From NCBI RefSeq assembly GCF_002837185.1, contig NZ_KZ477988.1:32794-96793 (forward strand): a stretch of DNA of 64,000 bases. The letters run 5' to 3'. The stretch's first letter is position 1. The number at the start of each line of letters is the position of its first letter. Shown here one piece after another: positions 9,098 to 21,100 of this stretch. This DNA comes from Pseudomonas fluorescens. Lineage in GTDB: Bacteria > Pseudomonadota > Gammaproteobacteria > Pseudomonadales > Pseudomonadaceae. A program made the translations under genes and the position numbers. The notes under the pieces were generated by a model that saw only the letters and a program-made list of their open reading frames with translations, had not been told where the DNA came from and searched no databases.

Positions 9098-9188
9098 TGT
9101 GGGAGGGGGCTTGCCCCCGATAGCGCAGTGTCAGACATATATTCATCAACTGACACACTGCAATCGGGGGCAAGCCCCCTCCCACACT
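9098..9188. repeat. REP pair (REPIN-like), arms with GTGGGAG facing outward
   Basis: TGTGGGAGGGGGCTTGCCCC at the left and its inverted copy ending GCCCCCTCCCACA at the right flank a spacer of about 40 bases. It lies between urtA and urtB inside the transporter operon. Confidence 0.9.
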
Positions 9189-9214
9189 GTCCCCGCATGA
9201 TCAGGACATTGTGT

Positions 9215-10717
9215 ATGCCCACTGCCCTCCACCGTTTCATCCTCGCCGTGCTGTTGTTGCTGCCTTTGGCCGCACACGCAGGCGACGCCGAAGACTTCCT
9301 TGCCGCCAACCCGGTGCAGCAAGCCAAACTCCTCCAGGATTGGGCCGCCAACCCCGACCCTGCGCGCATCGAGCTGGTGGACGCGCTGCAACAAGGCCAG
9401 CTCACGCTCAACGGTGAAACCAAAACCCTGCGCCTGAACAACCGCCTGCGCGGCCTGATCGACAACGTTCAAGCCAGCCAGCAACTGCTCGCCGCCGACC
9501 CCAAGGTGCGCCTCAATGCCGCCCGCACCCTGCAAAAAAGCGCGGTGCCTGCGCAACTGAAATTCCTCGACCAGCAGGTCGCCGCCGAGACCGATGAGGA
9601 GGTGCACAGCGCCCTCAGCCTGGCCCTGGCCAACCTGCAACTGGTCGACACCGATTCGGTGGTGCGCCTGGCCGCGGTGCGTTTGCTTGGCAGCACCGGC
9701 GACCCGCTGGCCCGCACGCGCCTCGAAGCCTTGCTTGCGCCCGGCGTCGAAACCGATGCCAGCGTGCATACCGCCGCCGAAACCAGCCTGGCCCAGGTCA
9801 AACGCAAGTTGATGTTCGGTGAAATCCTCGGCCAAGCCTTCAGCGGTATGTCGCTGGGATCGATTCTATTGCTCGCAGCCCTGGGCCTGGCGATCACCTT
9901 CGGCCTGCTCGGCGTGATCAATATGGCCCACGGCGAAATGCTGATGCTCGGCGCCTATTCCACCTACGTGGTGCAGTTGCTGATGCAGCGCTACGTGCCC
10001 CAGGCCATCGAATTCTACCCACTGATCGCACTGCCGGTGGCGTTCTTCGTCACCGCCGCCATCGGCATGGCGCTGGAGCGCACGGTGATTCGCCATCTCT
10101 ACGGCCGGCCACTGGAAACCCTGCTCGCCACCTGGGGCATCAGCCTGATGCTGATTCAGTTGGTGCGCCTGGTGTTCGGTGCGCAGAACGTTGAAGTGTC
10201 CAACCCGCAATGGCTGTCCGGCGGCATTCAAGTGCTGCCCAACCTGGTGCTGCCGTACAACCGCCTGGTGATCATTGCGTTCGCGCTGTTCGTGGTGGTG
10301 TTGACCTGGCTGCTGCTGAACAAGACGCGCCTGGGCCTGAACGTGCGCGCTGTCACCCAGAACCGCAACATGGCCGCCTGCTGCGGCGTGCCCACCGGGC
10401 GGGTGGACATGCTTGCCTTCGGCCTCGGCTCCGGCATCGCGGGTCTGGGCGGCGTGGCGCTGAGCCAGGTCGGCAACGTCGGCCCGGACCTGGGCCAGAG
10501 CTACATCATCGACTCGTTCCTGGTGGTGGTGCTCGGCGGTGTCGGTCAGTTGGCCGGCAGCGTGACGGCGGCCTTTGGCCTGGGGATCGCCAACAAGATT
10601 CTGGAACCGCAGATCGGCGCCGTACTCGGCAAGATCCTGATCCTCGCGCTGATCATTCTGTTTATCCAGAAACGCCCGCAAGGACTCTTCGCACTGAAAG
10701 GACGGGTGATCGACTGA
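9215..10717 (+). CDS. urtB: Urea ABC transporter permease UrtB, 500 aa
   Basis: Inner-membrane permease subunit of the urea importer, LivH-like. The ATG at 9215 follows an AGGA motif by 8 bases and gives a signal-like N-terminus (PTALHRFILAVLLLLPLAAHA). The longer frame would start inside the REP repeat and is rejected. Residues 22-205 form a helical, HEAT-like periplasmic extension typical of proteobacterial UrtB. From about residue 210 the BPD_transp_2 permease starts (FSGMSLGSILLLAALGLAITFGLLG), with about eight membrane segments and the conserved NMAHGEMLMLGAY motif. The stop codon overlaps the urtC start (TGATG). Confidence 0.93.
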   Translation: MPTALHRFILAVLLLLPLAAHAGDAEDFLAANPVQQAKLLQDWAANPDPARIELVDALQQGQLTLNGETKTLRLNNRLRGLIDNVQASQQLLAADPKVRLNAARTLQKSAVPAQLKFLDQQVAAETDEEVHSALSLALANLQLVDTDSVVRLAAVRLLGSTGDPLARTRLEALLAPGVETDASVHTAAETSLAQVKRKLMFGEILGQAFSGMSLGSILLLAALGLAITFGLLGVINMAHGEMLMLGAYSTYVVQLLMQRYVPQAIEFYPLIALPVAFFVTAAIGMALERTVIRHLYGRPLETLLATWGISLMLIQLVRLVFGAQNVEVSNPQWLSGGIQVLPNLVLPYNRLVIIAFALFVVVLTWLLLNKTRLGLNVRAVTQNRNMAACCGVPTGRVDMLAFGLGSGIAGLGGVALSQVGNVGPDLGQSYIIDSFLVVVLGGVGQLAGSVTAAFGLGIANKILEPQIGAVLGKILILALIILFIQKRPQGLFALKGRVID

Positions 10718-11784
10718 TGAATCAGCCACTGATGCTAACGGCCACGCAAAAGGCCGGCCCCAAGGTGACCATTGCAGTGGGCGTGGTGATCCTGTTCCTG
10801 CTGCTGGTTCTGCCCTTGTGTTCGCTGCTGTCGCCGGAAAACCCGCTGCATGTGTCGGCCTATACCCTGACGCTGGTCGGCAAGATCCTCTGCTATGCCA
10901 TCGTCGCACTGGCGCTGGACCTGGTGTGGGGTTACGCCGGCATGTTGTCCCTCGGCCACGGCCTGTTCTTCGCCCTGGGCGGTTATGCCATGGGCATGTA
11001 CCTGATGCGCCAGGCATCGGGCGATGAGTTGCCGGCATTCATGACCTTTTTGTCGTGGACCGAATTGCCCTGGTACTGGGTGGGCACTCAACACTTCTGG
11101 TGGGCGCTGTGCCTGGTGGTCTTGGCGCCAGGCCTGCTGGCCCTGGTGTTCGGCTTCTTCGCCTTCCGCTCGCGGATCAAGGGTGTGTATTTCTCGATCA
11201 TGACCCAGGCCCTGACGTTTGCCGGAATGCTGTTGTTCTTTCGCAATGAGACAGGGTTTGGCGGCAATAACGGCTTTACCAATTTCCGCAGCATCCTCGG
11301 CTTTGGCATCACTGAACCTGGCACGCGGGCGGTGTTGTTCGTGGCCACGGTGCTGTTGCTGGTGGCGAGCCTGTACATCGGCTGGCGCCTGGCCCGCAGC
11401 AAATTCGGCCGCGTGCTCACTGCACTGCGTGACGCGGAAAACCGCCTGATGTTCTGCGGCTACGACCCGCGTGGCTTCAAGCTGTTCGTGTGGGTGTTGA
11501 GCGCCGTGCTGTGCGGTTTGGCGGGTGCGTTGTATGTGCCGCAGGTGGGCATCATCAACCCCGGTGAAATGTCGCCGACCAACTCCATCGAAGCCGCCGT
11601 GTGGGTGGCCCTGGGCGGGCGTGGCACGCTGATCGGCCCACTGCTCGGCGCCGGGGTGGTCAACGGCATGAAGAGCTGGTTCACCGTAGCATTCCCGGAA
11701 TACTGGCTGTTCTTCCTCGGAGCGCTGTTCATTATCGTCACCCTGTACCTGCCCAAGGGCGTCATCGGCCTGCTGAAGAAATGA
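10717..11784 (+). CDS. urtC: Urea ABC transporter permease UrtC, 355 aa
   Basis: LivM-like second permease of the urea importer. The ATG at 10717 overlaps the urtB stop by one base. Around ten hydrophobic segments are present; family marks include ALALDLVWGYAGMLSLGHGLFFALGGYAMGMY near residues 65-97 and GALYVPQVGIINPGEMSPTNSIEAAVWVALGGRGTLIG near 270-310, the cytoplasmic coupling region. Length is usual for UrtC. The stop overlaps or abuts the urtD start region. Confidence 0.94.
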   Translation: MNQPLMLTATQKAGPKVTIAVGVVILFLLLVLPLCSLLSPENPLHVSAYTLTLVGKILCYAIVALALDLVWGYAGMLSLGHGLFFALGGYAMGMYLMRQASGDELPAFMTFLSWTELPWYWVGTQHFWWALCLVVLAPGLLALVFGFFAFRSRIKGVYFSIMTQALTFAGMLLFFRNETGFGGNNGFTNFRSILGFGITEPGTRAVLFVATVLLLVASLYIGWRLARSKFGRVLTALRDAENRLMFCGYDPRGFKLFVWVLSAVLCGLAGALYVPQVGIINPGEMSPTNSIEAAVWVALGGRGTLIGPLLGAGVVNGMKSWFTVAFPEYWLFFLGALFIIVTLYLPKGVIGLLKK

Positions 11785-11792
11785 GGAACGTC

Positions 11793-12614
11793 ATGCTTGA
11801 ACCTATTTTCGATGCGGGCAGCGGCCGCGATGCGATCGGTATCGGCCAGGCCGCAGGCTCTGGGCTCAACACTCGCCACGGCACCATCCTGACCCTGGAA
11901 GATATCAGCGTCAGCTTCGACGGCTTCAAGGCGCTCAACGACCTCAACCTCTACATCGGCGTCGGTGAACTGCGCTGCATCATCGGGCCCAACGGCGCGG
12001 GCAAGACCACGCTGATGGACGTGATCACCGGCAAGACCCGGCCCAGCCACGGCAACGCCTGGTTCGGCGAAACCCTCGATTTGACCAGCATGAGCGAGGT
12101 GCAGATCGCCCAGGCCGGTATCGGCCGCAAGTTCCAGAAACCGACGGTGTTCGAAGCCCTCAGCGTGTTCGAAAACCTGGAGCTGGCGCAGAAAACCGAC
12201 AAGTCGGTGTGGGCCAGCCTGCGCGCACGCCTGAGCGGCGAACAGAAAGACCGCATCGATCAAGTGCTCGACACCATCCGCCTCAGCGCCTCGGTGCATC
12301 GGCCCGCCGGCTTGCTGTCCCACGGCCAGAAGCAGTTCCTGGAAATCGGCATGCTGCTGATGCAGGACCCGCAACTGCTGCTGCTGGATGAACCGGTGGC
12401 GGGCATGACCGACGCCGAAACCGAATTCACCGCCGAGCTGTTCAAGGGCCTGGCCGGCAAGCACTCGTTGATGGTGGTGGAACATGACATGGGCTTTGTC
12501 GGCTCGATTGCCGACCACGTCACCGTGTTGCACCAGGGCAGCGTGTTGGCCGAGGGGTCGCTGGAACAGGTACAGGAAAACGAGCGGGTGATCGAGGTTT
12601 ACCTCGGTCGCTAA
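11793..12614 (+). CDS. urtD: Urea ABC transporter ATP-binding protein UrtD, 273 aa
   Basis: LivG-like ATPase of the urea importer. The Walker A GPNGAGKTT starts at residue 65, the signature is the degenerate LLSHGQKQ typical of UrtD, and Walker B is LLLLDEPVAGM. The C-terminus VIEVYLGR is the usual end of Liv/Urt ATPases. Two starts are possible: ATG 11781, which overlaps the urtC stop, and ATG 11793, preceded by GAGGA at 5 bases. I prefer the latter. The N-terminus is about 30 residues longer than minimal LivG, as in other UrtD proteins. Confidence 0.92.
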   Translation: MLEPIFDAGSGRDAIGIGQAAGSGLNTRHGTILTLEDISVSFDGFKALNDLNLYIGVGELRCIIGPNGAGKTTLMDVITGKTRPSHGNAWFGETLDLTSMSEVQIAQAGIGRKFQKPTVFEALSVFENLELAQKTDKSVWASLRARLSGEQKDRIDQVLDTIRLSASVHRPAGLLSHGQKQFLEIGMLLMQDPQLLLLDEPVAGMTDAETEFTAELFKGLAGKHSLMVVEHDMGFVGSIADHVTVLHQGSVLAEGSLEQVQENERVIEVYLGR

Positions 12615-12626
12615 GGTGGTTTTCCT

Positions 12627-12725
12627 GTAGGAGCGAGCTTGCTCGCGAAGATCGTCAACGATAGCGCGGGCATTCTGAATGCACGCGGTGCCCTCAGGTT
12701 TTTCGCGAGCAAGCTCGCTCCTACA
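12627..12725. repeat. Second-family REP pair (TGTAGGAGCGAGCTTGCTCG type)
   Basis: Inverted arms TGTAGGAGCGAGCTTGCTCG and CGAGCAAGCTCGCTCCTACA flank about 55 bases. The whole 99-base unit is strongly similar to the one at 28029-28128, including inner segments (CAACGATA, ATTCTGAAT). This family differs from the GGGGGCTTGCCCCC type seen elsewhere in the window. It sits between urtD and urtE within one operon. Confidence 0.9.
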
Positions 12726-12746
12726 GGGATTGAGGAGGTTTTTGGA

Positions 12747-13445
12747 ATGCTGCAAGTCGACAAGCTGCACCAGTATTACGGCGGTAGCCACATCCTGCGC
12801 GGGCTGTCCTTCGATGTGAAGATCGGCGAAGTCACCTGCCTGCTCGGGCGTAACGGCGTGGGCAAGACCACCCTGCTCAAATGTTTGATGGGCCTGCTGC
12901 CGGCCAAGGAAGGCGCAGTGAACTGGGAAGGCAAAACCATCACCGGCTTCAAGCCGCACCAGCGCGTGCATGCCGGCATCGCCTACGTGCCCCAGGGCCG
13001 CGAGATTTTCGGCCGGTTGACGGTGGAAGAAAACCTGTTGATGGGCCTGTCGCGTTTCCCTGGTTCAGAGGCCAAGGAAGTGCCCGCCTTCATCTACGAA
13101 CTGTTTCCGGTACTGTTGCAAATGAAGCATCGGCGCGGCGGCGACTTGTCCGGTGGCCAGCAGCAACAGTTGGCGATCGGCCGCGCCCTGGCCAGCCGTC
13201 CGCGCCTGTTGATCCTCGATGAACCCACCGAAGGCATCCAGCCGTCAGTGATCAAGGAAATCGGCGCAGTCATCAAGAAACTCGCCGCCCGTGGTGATAT
13301 GGCGATCCTGCTGGTGGAGCAGTTCTATGATTTTGCCGCCGAACTGGCCGACCAGTACCTGGTGATGTCACGCGGCGAAATCGTGCAGCAGGGCCGTGGT
13401 GAAAATATGGAAAGCGAGGGTGTGCGCGGTCTTGTAACCATCTAA
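12747..13445 (+). CDS. urtE: Urea ABC transporter ATP-binding protein UrtE, 232 aa
   Basis: LivF-like ATPase completing UrtABCDE. Walker A GRNGVGKTT is at about residues 34-42, the signature LSGGQQQQ at about 134-141, then Walker B LLILDEPTEGIQPSV. The ATG at 12747 follows a strong GAGGAGG site by 8 bases; the longer frame starts inside the REP repeat. The gene is separated from urtD by that repeat. ureD starts only 31 bases after its stop, so urt and ure genes may be read through as one unit. Confidence 0.94.
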   Translation: MLQVDKLHQYYGGSHILRGLSFDVKIGEVTCLLGRNGVGKTTLLKCLMGLLPAKEGAVNWEGKTITGFKPHQRVHAGIAYVPQGREIFGRLTVEENLLMGLSRFPGSEAKEVPAFIYELFPVLLQMKHRRGGDLSGGQQQQLAIGRALASRPRLLILDEPTEGIQPSVIKEIGAVIKKLAARGDMAILLVEQFYDFAAELADQYLVMSRGEIVQQGRGENMESEGVRGLVTI

Positions 13446-13476
13446 TCTGTAGCCTCCTGACGATAAGCACTCTGCC

Positions 13477-14316
13477 ATGAACCTGCCCGTTTCCCCTGCC
13501 CTGTTCACCCCCAGCTGGCACGCCGAGCTGGAACTGGGCTATGCGCGTTTCGGCGACACCACGCGCCCGGTCATGCGCCGTCACCTTGGCCCGCTGCGGG
13601 TGCAAAAGCACCTGTATGCCGAAGGCCCCGAGGTGTGCCAGCACATCATCGTGCATCCGCCCGGCGGGATTGCCGGTGGCGATCGCCTGGACATCAGCGC
13701 CCACGTCGGCGCCGGTGCCTGGGCGCAGTTGACCAGCCCCGGCGCAGCCAAGTGGTACCGCGCCAGTGGCCCGGCATTTCAGCACGTCGAGTTGACCGTC
13801 GAGGCCGGTGCGACGCTGGAATGGCTGCCCCAGGAAACCATCGTGTTCAGCGCCGCCCAAGCCGAGCTCACCACGCGCATTGAGCTGCAAGGCGATGCGC
13901 GGTTGTTCTACTGGGATGTGGTCGCTCTCGGGCGCCCGGCCAGCGGCGAACGGTTTGATCTTGGCCACTTTCAAGCGCACCTGGATATTCGCCGCGACGG
14001 CCAATTGCTCTGGCATGAGCGTCAGCGCATTGTGGGCGGCGACGGGTTGCTGGATTCGCCCATCGGGTTGGACGGCCAGCCGGTGTTTGCCACGTTGCTG
14101 GTGACCGGTGAGATCGATCCCCAATTGCTCGAACAATGCCGCTCACTGCCACACGCGGTACGCGGCGACTTGACCCAATTGCCCGGGTTGCTGGTGGCGC
14201 GCTGCCTGGCCAGTGAAGCGCTGCTGGCGCGGGGGTGGTTGATTGATTTATGGCGGTTGTTGCGCCCGGCGCTGCTGGGCCGCGAAGCAGTCGCACCACG
14301 AATCTGGAGCACATGA
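13477..14316 (+). CDS. ureD: Urease accessory protein UreD, 279 aa
   Basis: Scaffold protein that binds the urease apoenzyme and recruits UreF and UreG for nickel insertion. Family marks are [20 protein letters not shown] near residues 15-37, [16 protein letters not shown] [14 protein letters not shown] near 57-70, and [11 protein letters not shown] near 86-96. Length is normal. It is the first urease gene, 31 bases after urtE. Its partners ureE, ureF and ureG are not adjacent but lie at 35.5-37.3 kb, as in P. aeruginosa. Confidence 0.95.
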   Translation: MNLPVSPALFTPSWHAELELGYARFGDTTRPVMRRHLGPLRVQKHLYAEGPEVCQHIIVHPPGGIAGGDRLDISAHVGAGAWAQLTSPGAAKWYRASGPAFQHVELTVEAGATLEWLPQETIVFSAAQAELTTRIELQGDARLFYWDVVALGRPASGERFDLGHFQAHLDIRRDGQLLWHERQRIVGGDGLLDSPIGLDGQPVFATLLVTGEIDPQLLEQCRSLPHAVRGDLTQLPGLLVARCLASEALLARGWLIDLWRLLRPALLGREAVAPRIWST

Positions 14317-14325
14317 AGATCAACA

Positions 14326-14353
14326 TGTGGGAGGGGGCAAGCCCCCTCCTACA
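14326..14353. repeat. Compact REP palindrome
   Basis: TGTGGGAGGGGGC and GCCCCCTCCTACA are joined by only two bases (AA), forming one long hairpin instead of a spaced pair. It lies between ureD and ureA. Similar compact forms occur at 41820 and 48661. Confidence 0.85.
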
Positions 14354-14399
14354 CTTGACCTGCATTGTATTTAAGAATGTATTCAAAGGACCTTGAACC

Positions 14400-14702
14400 A
14401 TGGACCTGACCCCACGGGAAAAAGACAAGCTGCTGATCTTCACCGCAGGCCTGGTCGCCGAACGGCGCCTGGCGCGCGGTGTGAAGCTCAATTACCCGGA
14501 AACCATCGCCTACATCTCCGCCGCGCTGATGGAAGGCGCCCGCGACGGCCGTACCGTGGCCGACCTGATGCACTACGGCACCACCCTGCTCAGCCGCGAA
14601 CAGGTGATGGAAGGCATCCCGGAAATGATCCCGGATATCCAGGTGGAGGCCACCTTCCCGGACGGCACCAAGCTGGTCACCGTTCATCAACCCATTGCAT
14701 GA
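14400..14702 (+). CDS. ureA: Urease subunit gamma, 100 aa
   Basis: Smallest structural subunit of the (UreABC)3 urease that hydrolyses urea to ammonia and carbamate in the cytoplasm. The 100-residue length and the segments [29 protein letters not shown]-like [11 protein letters not shown] and [20 protein letters not shown] are diagnostic. The ATG at 14400 follows AAGGA. It lies 83 bases after ureD with a compact REP hairpin between. Two acetyltransferase genes separate it from ureB. Confidence 0.97.
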   Translation: MDLTPREKDKLLIFTAGLVAERRLARGVKLNYPETIAYISAALMEGARDGRTVADLMHYGTTLLSREQVMEGIPEMIPDIQVEATFPDGTKLVTVHQPIA

Positions 14703-14711
14703 GGCGCTGTG

Positions 14712-16065
<1,354 letters not shown>

Positions 16066-16070
16066 GGCCT

Positions 16071-16146
16071 CATCGGCGGCAAGCCCCCTCCCACCGTTGA
16101 AGGTATTCACAGCTCCAAATGTGGGAGGGGGCTTGCCCCCGATAGC
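16071..16146. repeat. REP pair, inward type
   Basis: The left arm CATCGGCGGCAAGCCCCCTC carries one change in the G run; the right arm ends GCTTGCCCCCGATAGC. It lies between ureB and ureC. Confidence 0.88.
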
Positions 16147-16185
16147 GATTTCCCATTCAACACATCTTTATCAGGGCTTACACAC

Positions 16186-17886
<1,701 letters not shown>

Positions 17887-17957
17887 AAGGCCGCTGACCA
17901 GGTAGCCGGCGGCGCGGTGGCGCTTGCACGATGCGCACACACGCCCCGACATCGGAT

Positions 17958-18188
17958 TTACACGAACACTTTTTTCACCATGGCTTCGGTGTACTCATAG
18001 TCCATTCGCAGCTCGGCACCGGCCGGAATATCTTCGGTTGCAAAGACCACCGACAGCACATAGTTCTTTCTTTTAGTGGTGGCCCCAGGCCCCACGCCCA
18101 GCCACATATCCGCCTCAACACTGAACGGCACGACTTCGACGTTGTACCCCGACGCGGCCTGGCGCACCGGTTTTCCATCCGCGTCATA
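17958..18188 (-). pseudogene. Probable out-of-frame C-terminal tail of the NEL protein (or small overlapping ORF)
   Basis: After the NEL frame stops at 18184-18186, a different reverse frame continues with protein-like sequence: YDADGKPVRQAASGYNVEVV, then ATTKRKNYVLSVVFATEDIP, AGAELRMDYEYTEAMVKKVF. Joining the frames would give GVWRV-YDADGKPVRQ, which reads naturally. This would need two extra bases (GTATGAC from GTATATGAC), so a 2-base deletion or sequencing error at about 18187 is likely. Alternatively ATG codons at 18209 or 18203 could start a separate, translationally coupled protein of about 82-84 residues. The stretch DIPAGAELRMDYEY resembles the end of SET domains, but that is weak. 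Confidence 0.5.
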
Positions 18189-21100
18189 CTCTCCACACCC
18201 CATCGACATCGGGCTTGGCGAGAATCGAACTGCTGACCAACGCAAACGGGTTGTCCGGTGCCTGCACCCACAAGAGGTAATGCTCGCCATCCCCGTCGGG
18301 CAGACTGGCAACAAAGTACTGTTTCCCATTGAACTCGATGGCTCGTGCCTGTGAGAGCTGTAACTCACGCGCTGTGCGCTTGCCAGGATCGACCAGCACT
18401 TCAAGTTCGTCCTTTGGCAGCAGGATTTCAGCGATTTCCTGACGGCTCAGCGTATGGATCAATTCGCTTTCCTTAATCGCCATCCGAGCCTGCAAGTCAT
18501 CGACCTGCGCCTTATAGGCAGGTTGGGCCAATTCCCCGGCGGCGCGCGTGGCCTGCAATTCGGACAGCTGCCGCTGATAAGGCTCGCTCTGCGCATCAAA
18601 TTGGGCGCGGTATCTGTGAGTCACATACTCCTGCCAGAATTCACGGGACAACAGGGCCTGAAACTCCTCAACGGAGTTGTCCATGGCGATGATTTTTTCG
18701 TAGGCGGCATCCAGCATGGCCGGGGTGACAGCGCCCATCTGGGTGAAGCTGACCTGTTGCGGTTGCCCCGGCAACTGCAGACGGTCCTTGAGGCCGAAGC
18801 GATACGCCAGCCTGATCTCCACCTCTTCCAACAGGCGTTGGGTATGCGGCAACTTGTCTGCCATCGACACCGCAGAGTCGTTGACGATGGCTTCGCTACG
18901 CTGAATGTCCGCCGAGGCGAACGTGTCGACCGCGTGCAAACGGAACAACCCTTTGGACAGACTCGATAGCTGTACGCCTTCTGCCTGCCCCGCCGCCTGA
19001 GCCCGCGCCCTGAAGACCAGCGTCCTGACCTCCAGGTTGCTGAAGGAAAACGCGGCGCGATCACAACAACCGGGCTCGCCAGCCAAGTCGAACAGTTCCT
19101 TGCGGTGTGTGTCCGATTCCGCAGTGTTTTCGCTGATGCTGTCGATCACTTCCCAAACGCGACGCTGCAGGTCAGCCTGGCCGGGGCCTGCTGGCTGTAG
19201 ACGATCAAGGATGTCAAAGAACGGGCCGGCGCGCTCCTCACCCCGTAGCGCGTGCCACTGGGCACTCCTGGCGCTCACCTGGTCTGCAGGAAGGTTTCGC
19301 GCCCAGCGCTCGAACGCCTGCCGCATAGCCGCACCGGGCACCACAGCGGCACGGATGTTCAGTGCGGTGGTCACCAAGCGGTTCGGGTTTTGCGCTGACG
19401 CCAAGCCCGCCTGTTCAAGACGCAGGTTGTATTGCCGAACCTGTTGCAAGGTGTCCGCAGTCAAGGGGTTGCCGGATACGGACGTCAGGTTATTGACCCG
19501 CGCCGTCTGCGCCAACTGTTCCTCAGGCGGTGCAATGACGGAAGCCGGAATGGTTGTGATGGTGTTGTTACTCAACTCTATCTGGTCCAACAACGGCTGC
19601 TCAACCAAACCGATTGGCCAGGTATCGATGCCAGCGTTATTCAGGCTGAGGGAGCGCATGTCGGTTATCAGGCTGAAGTCCGGTGTGATGCCCAGCACGT
19701 TATTGTGCAGCCATAGCGCACGCAAGGTCACACGCTGCGACAGGATTTGCGCCGTTGCGGGGCTCAGGCGAATGTGATTGTTATTCAGGAACAAACGGGT
19801 CAGACCGTGCATTTCGCCCAGGGCCGGCGGCAATTCGTGCAGCAGGTTGTTTGCCAGGTCCAGCCAACGCACATGTGTGTAGCGTGAGAGGAAGCCTTCG
19901 GGCGAGGTCCTCAGGCCCATGTTGTTCAACTTGAGTGAGCCGACATGGCTGAAATCGGCCTCCAGGTCCGGCAAGCTCGGCAGTGTCAGGCGACTCAAGT
20001 CCAGCTCCAGGCCAATCGGCTGCCCGTCGTTGCTGAGCAATTGCGGGGTTTCCCGGCGCCAGCAGGCGAGAATGCGCTCCTTGGCGCGGTAACGGTCATC
20101 CAGCCTTCCTGCGTTAGCTTGCCGTTCATTAGTTCGTACGTAGCGTTGACGTTCACCCGCGCCCGAAAGCGTCCAGGCGCTCAACTGCCGCTCCAGGGTA
20201 TTGAATTCCAATTCCAGCCGGGTCAGCTGCGCCTCGGCACCGGCGCCCAGGTTCCAGATCCACTCCCTGGCCTCTTGCATACGCTTGTTCGGGTACAGGC
20301 GGCGCACTTTTTCAAGCACAGGGTTGCCGTTGTCAAACGCCCTGTCGCGCGCACTTTTCACCAGATCCGGCCGGACCTGATTCAGGCGTTGCCAGTAGTT
20401 GTCGAATTGCTGCCAGTAATCGGCAGGAAATGGGTTGCCCTCAAGCAAGGTGACGGCATTGAGTCGCGCACTCGCTTCGAGCTGCTCAGGCGCTGGGTTG
20501 AGGTTGCGCTGGGGCACCTCGCGCAGAAGGTTATGGCTCAAGTCAACGGATTCCAGCCCCGTGTGCGCCTCCAGCCCCCTTGGCCATTGGCTCAGCTGCG
20601 TATTCCTTAAGTTCAGGTTTCTCAGCCGGGGCATAGCGCTGAAGTCCGGCATTATGCCCAGCGGGTTATTGGTGAGGTAAAGCACTTCAAGGTTGCCAAG
20701 GGCGCTCAGCAGTCCGGCGCTTTGGGAGGTCAACCGAATGCCGTTGGAGGCCAAGTCCAACGACGTCAGGTTGTTCATTTCACCGACCACGACGGGCAGC
20801 GTGGTGAGCCCACTGCTTGTCACCGTCAACCCTCGCAGGTGAGTGAAGTTTTCAAGGAAAGCGTCCGCGTTCGCAGTCCACCTGACATTGTGCAGTTCAA
20901 GCGTGTTGACATGACTGAAGTCGGCGCTCAATGCCGGCAGTTCCAATCCCCTCCCTAGCAAGTGCATTGAGCCCGTCACTTCACGACGCCAGTGACTCAT
21001 GAGGGTATCGCTGATGTACTGCGCGGAAGAAAAATGGCGCGCCTGTCCGGCAGTGGGTTGCGGTGAGTTGGCTTTGACCCAGTCACCCAATGCCTTCGTC

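Noticed and set aside
9128..9214. Upstream extension of urtB and similar extensions of CDF, urtE and other genes
   Set aside because: The extra residues (GASPLPH, GGGLPP, FFASKLAPT) are translations of REP repeats, so inner starts with ribosome sites were used.
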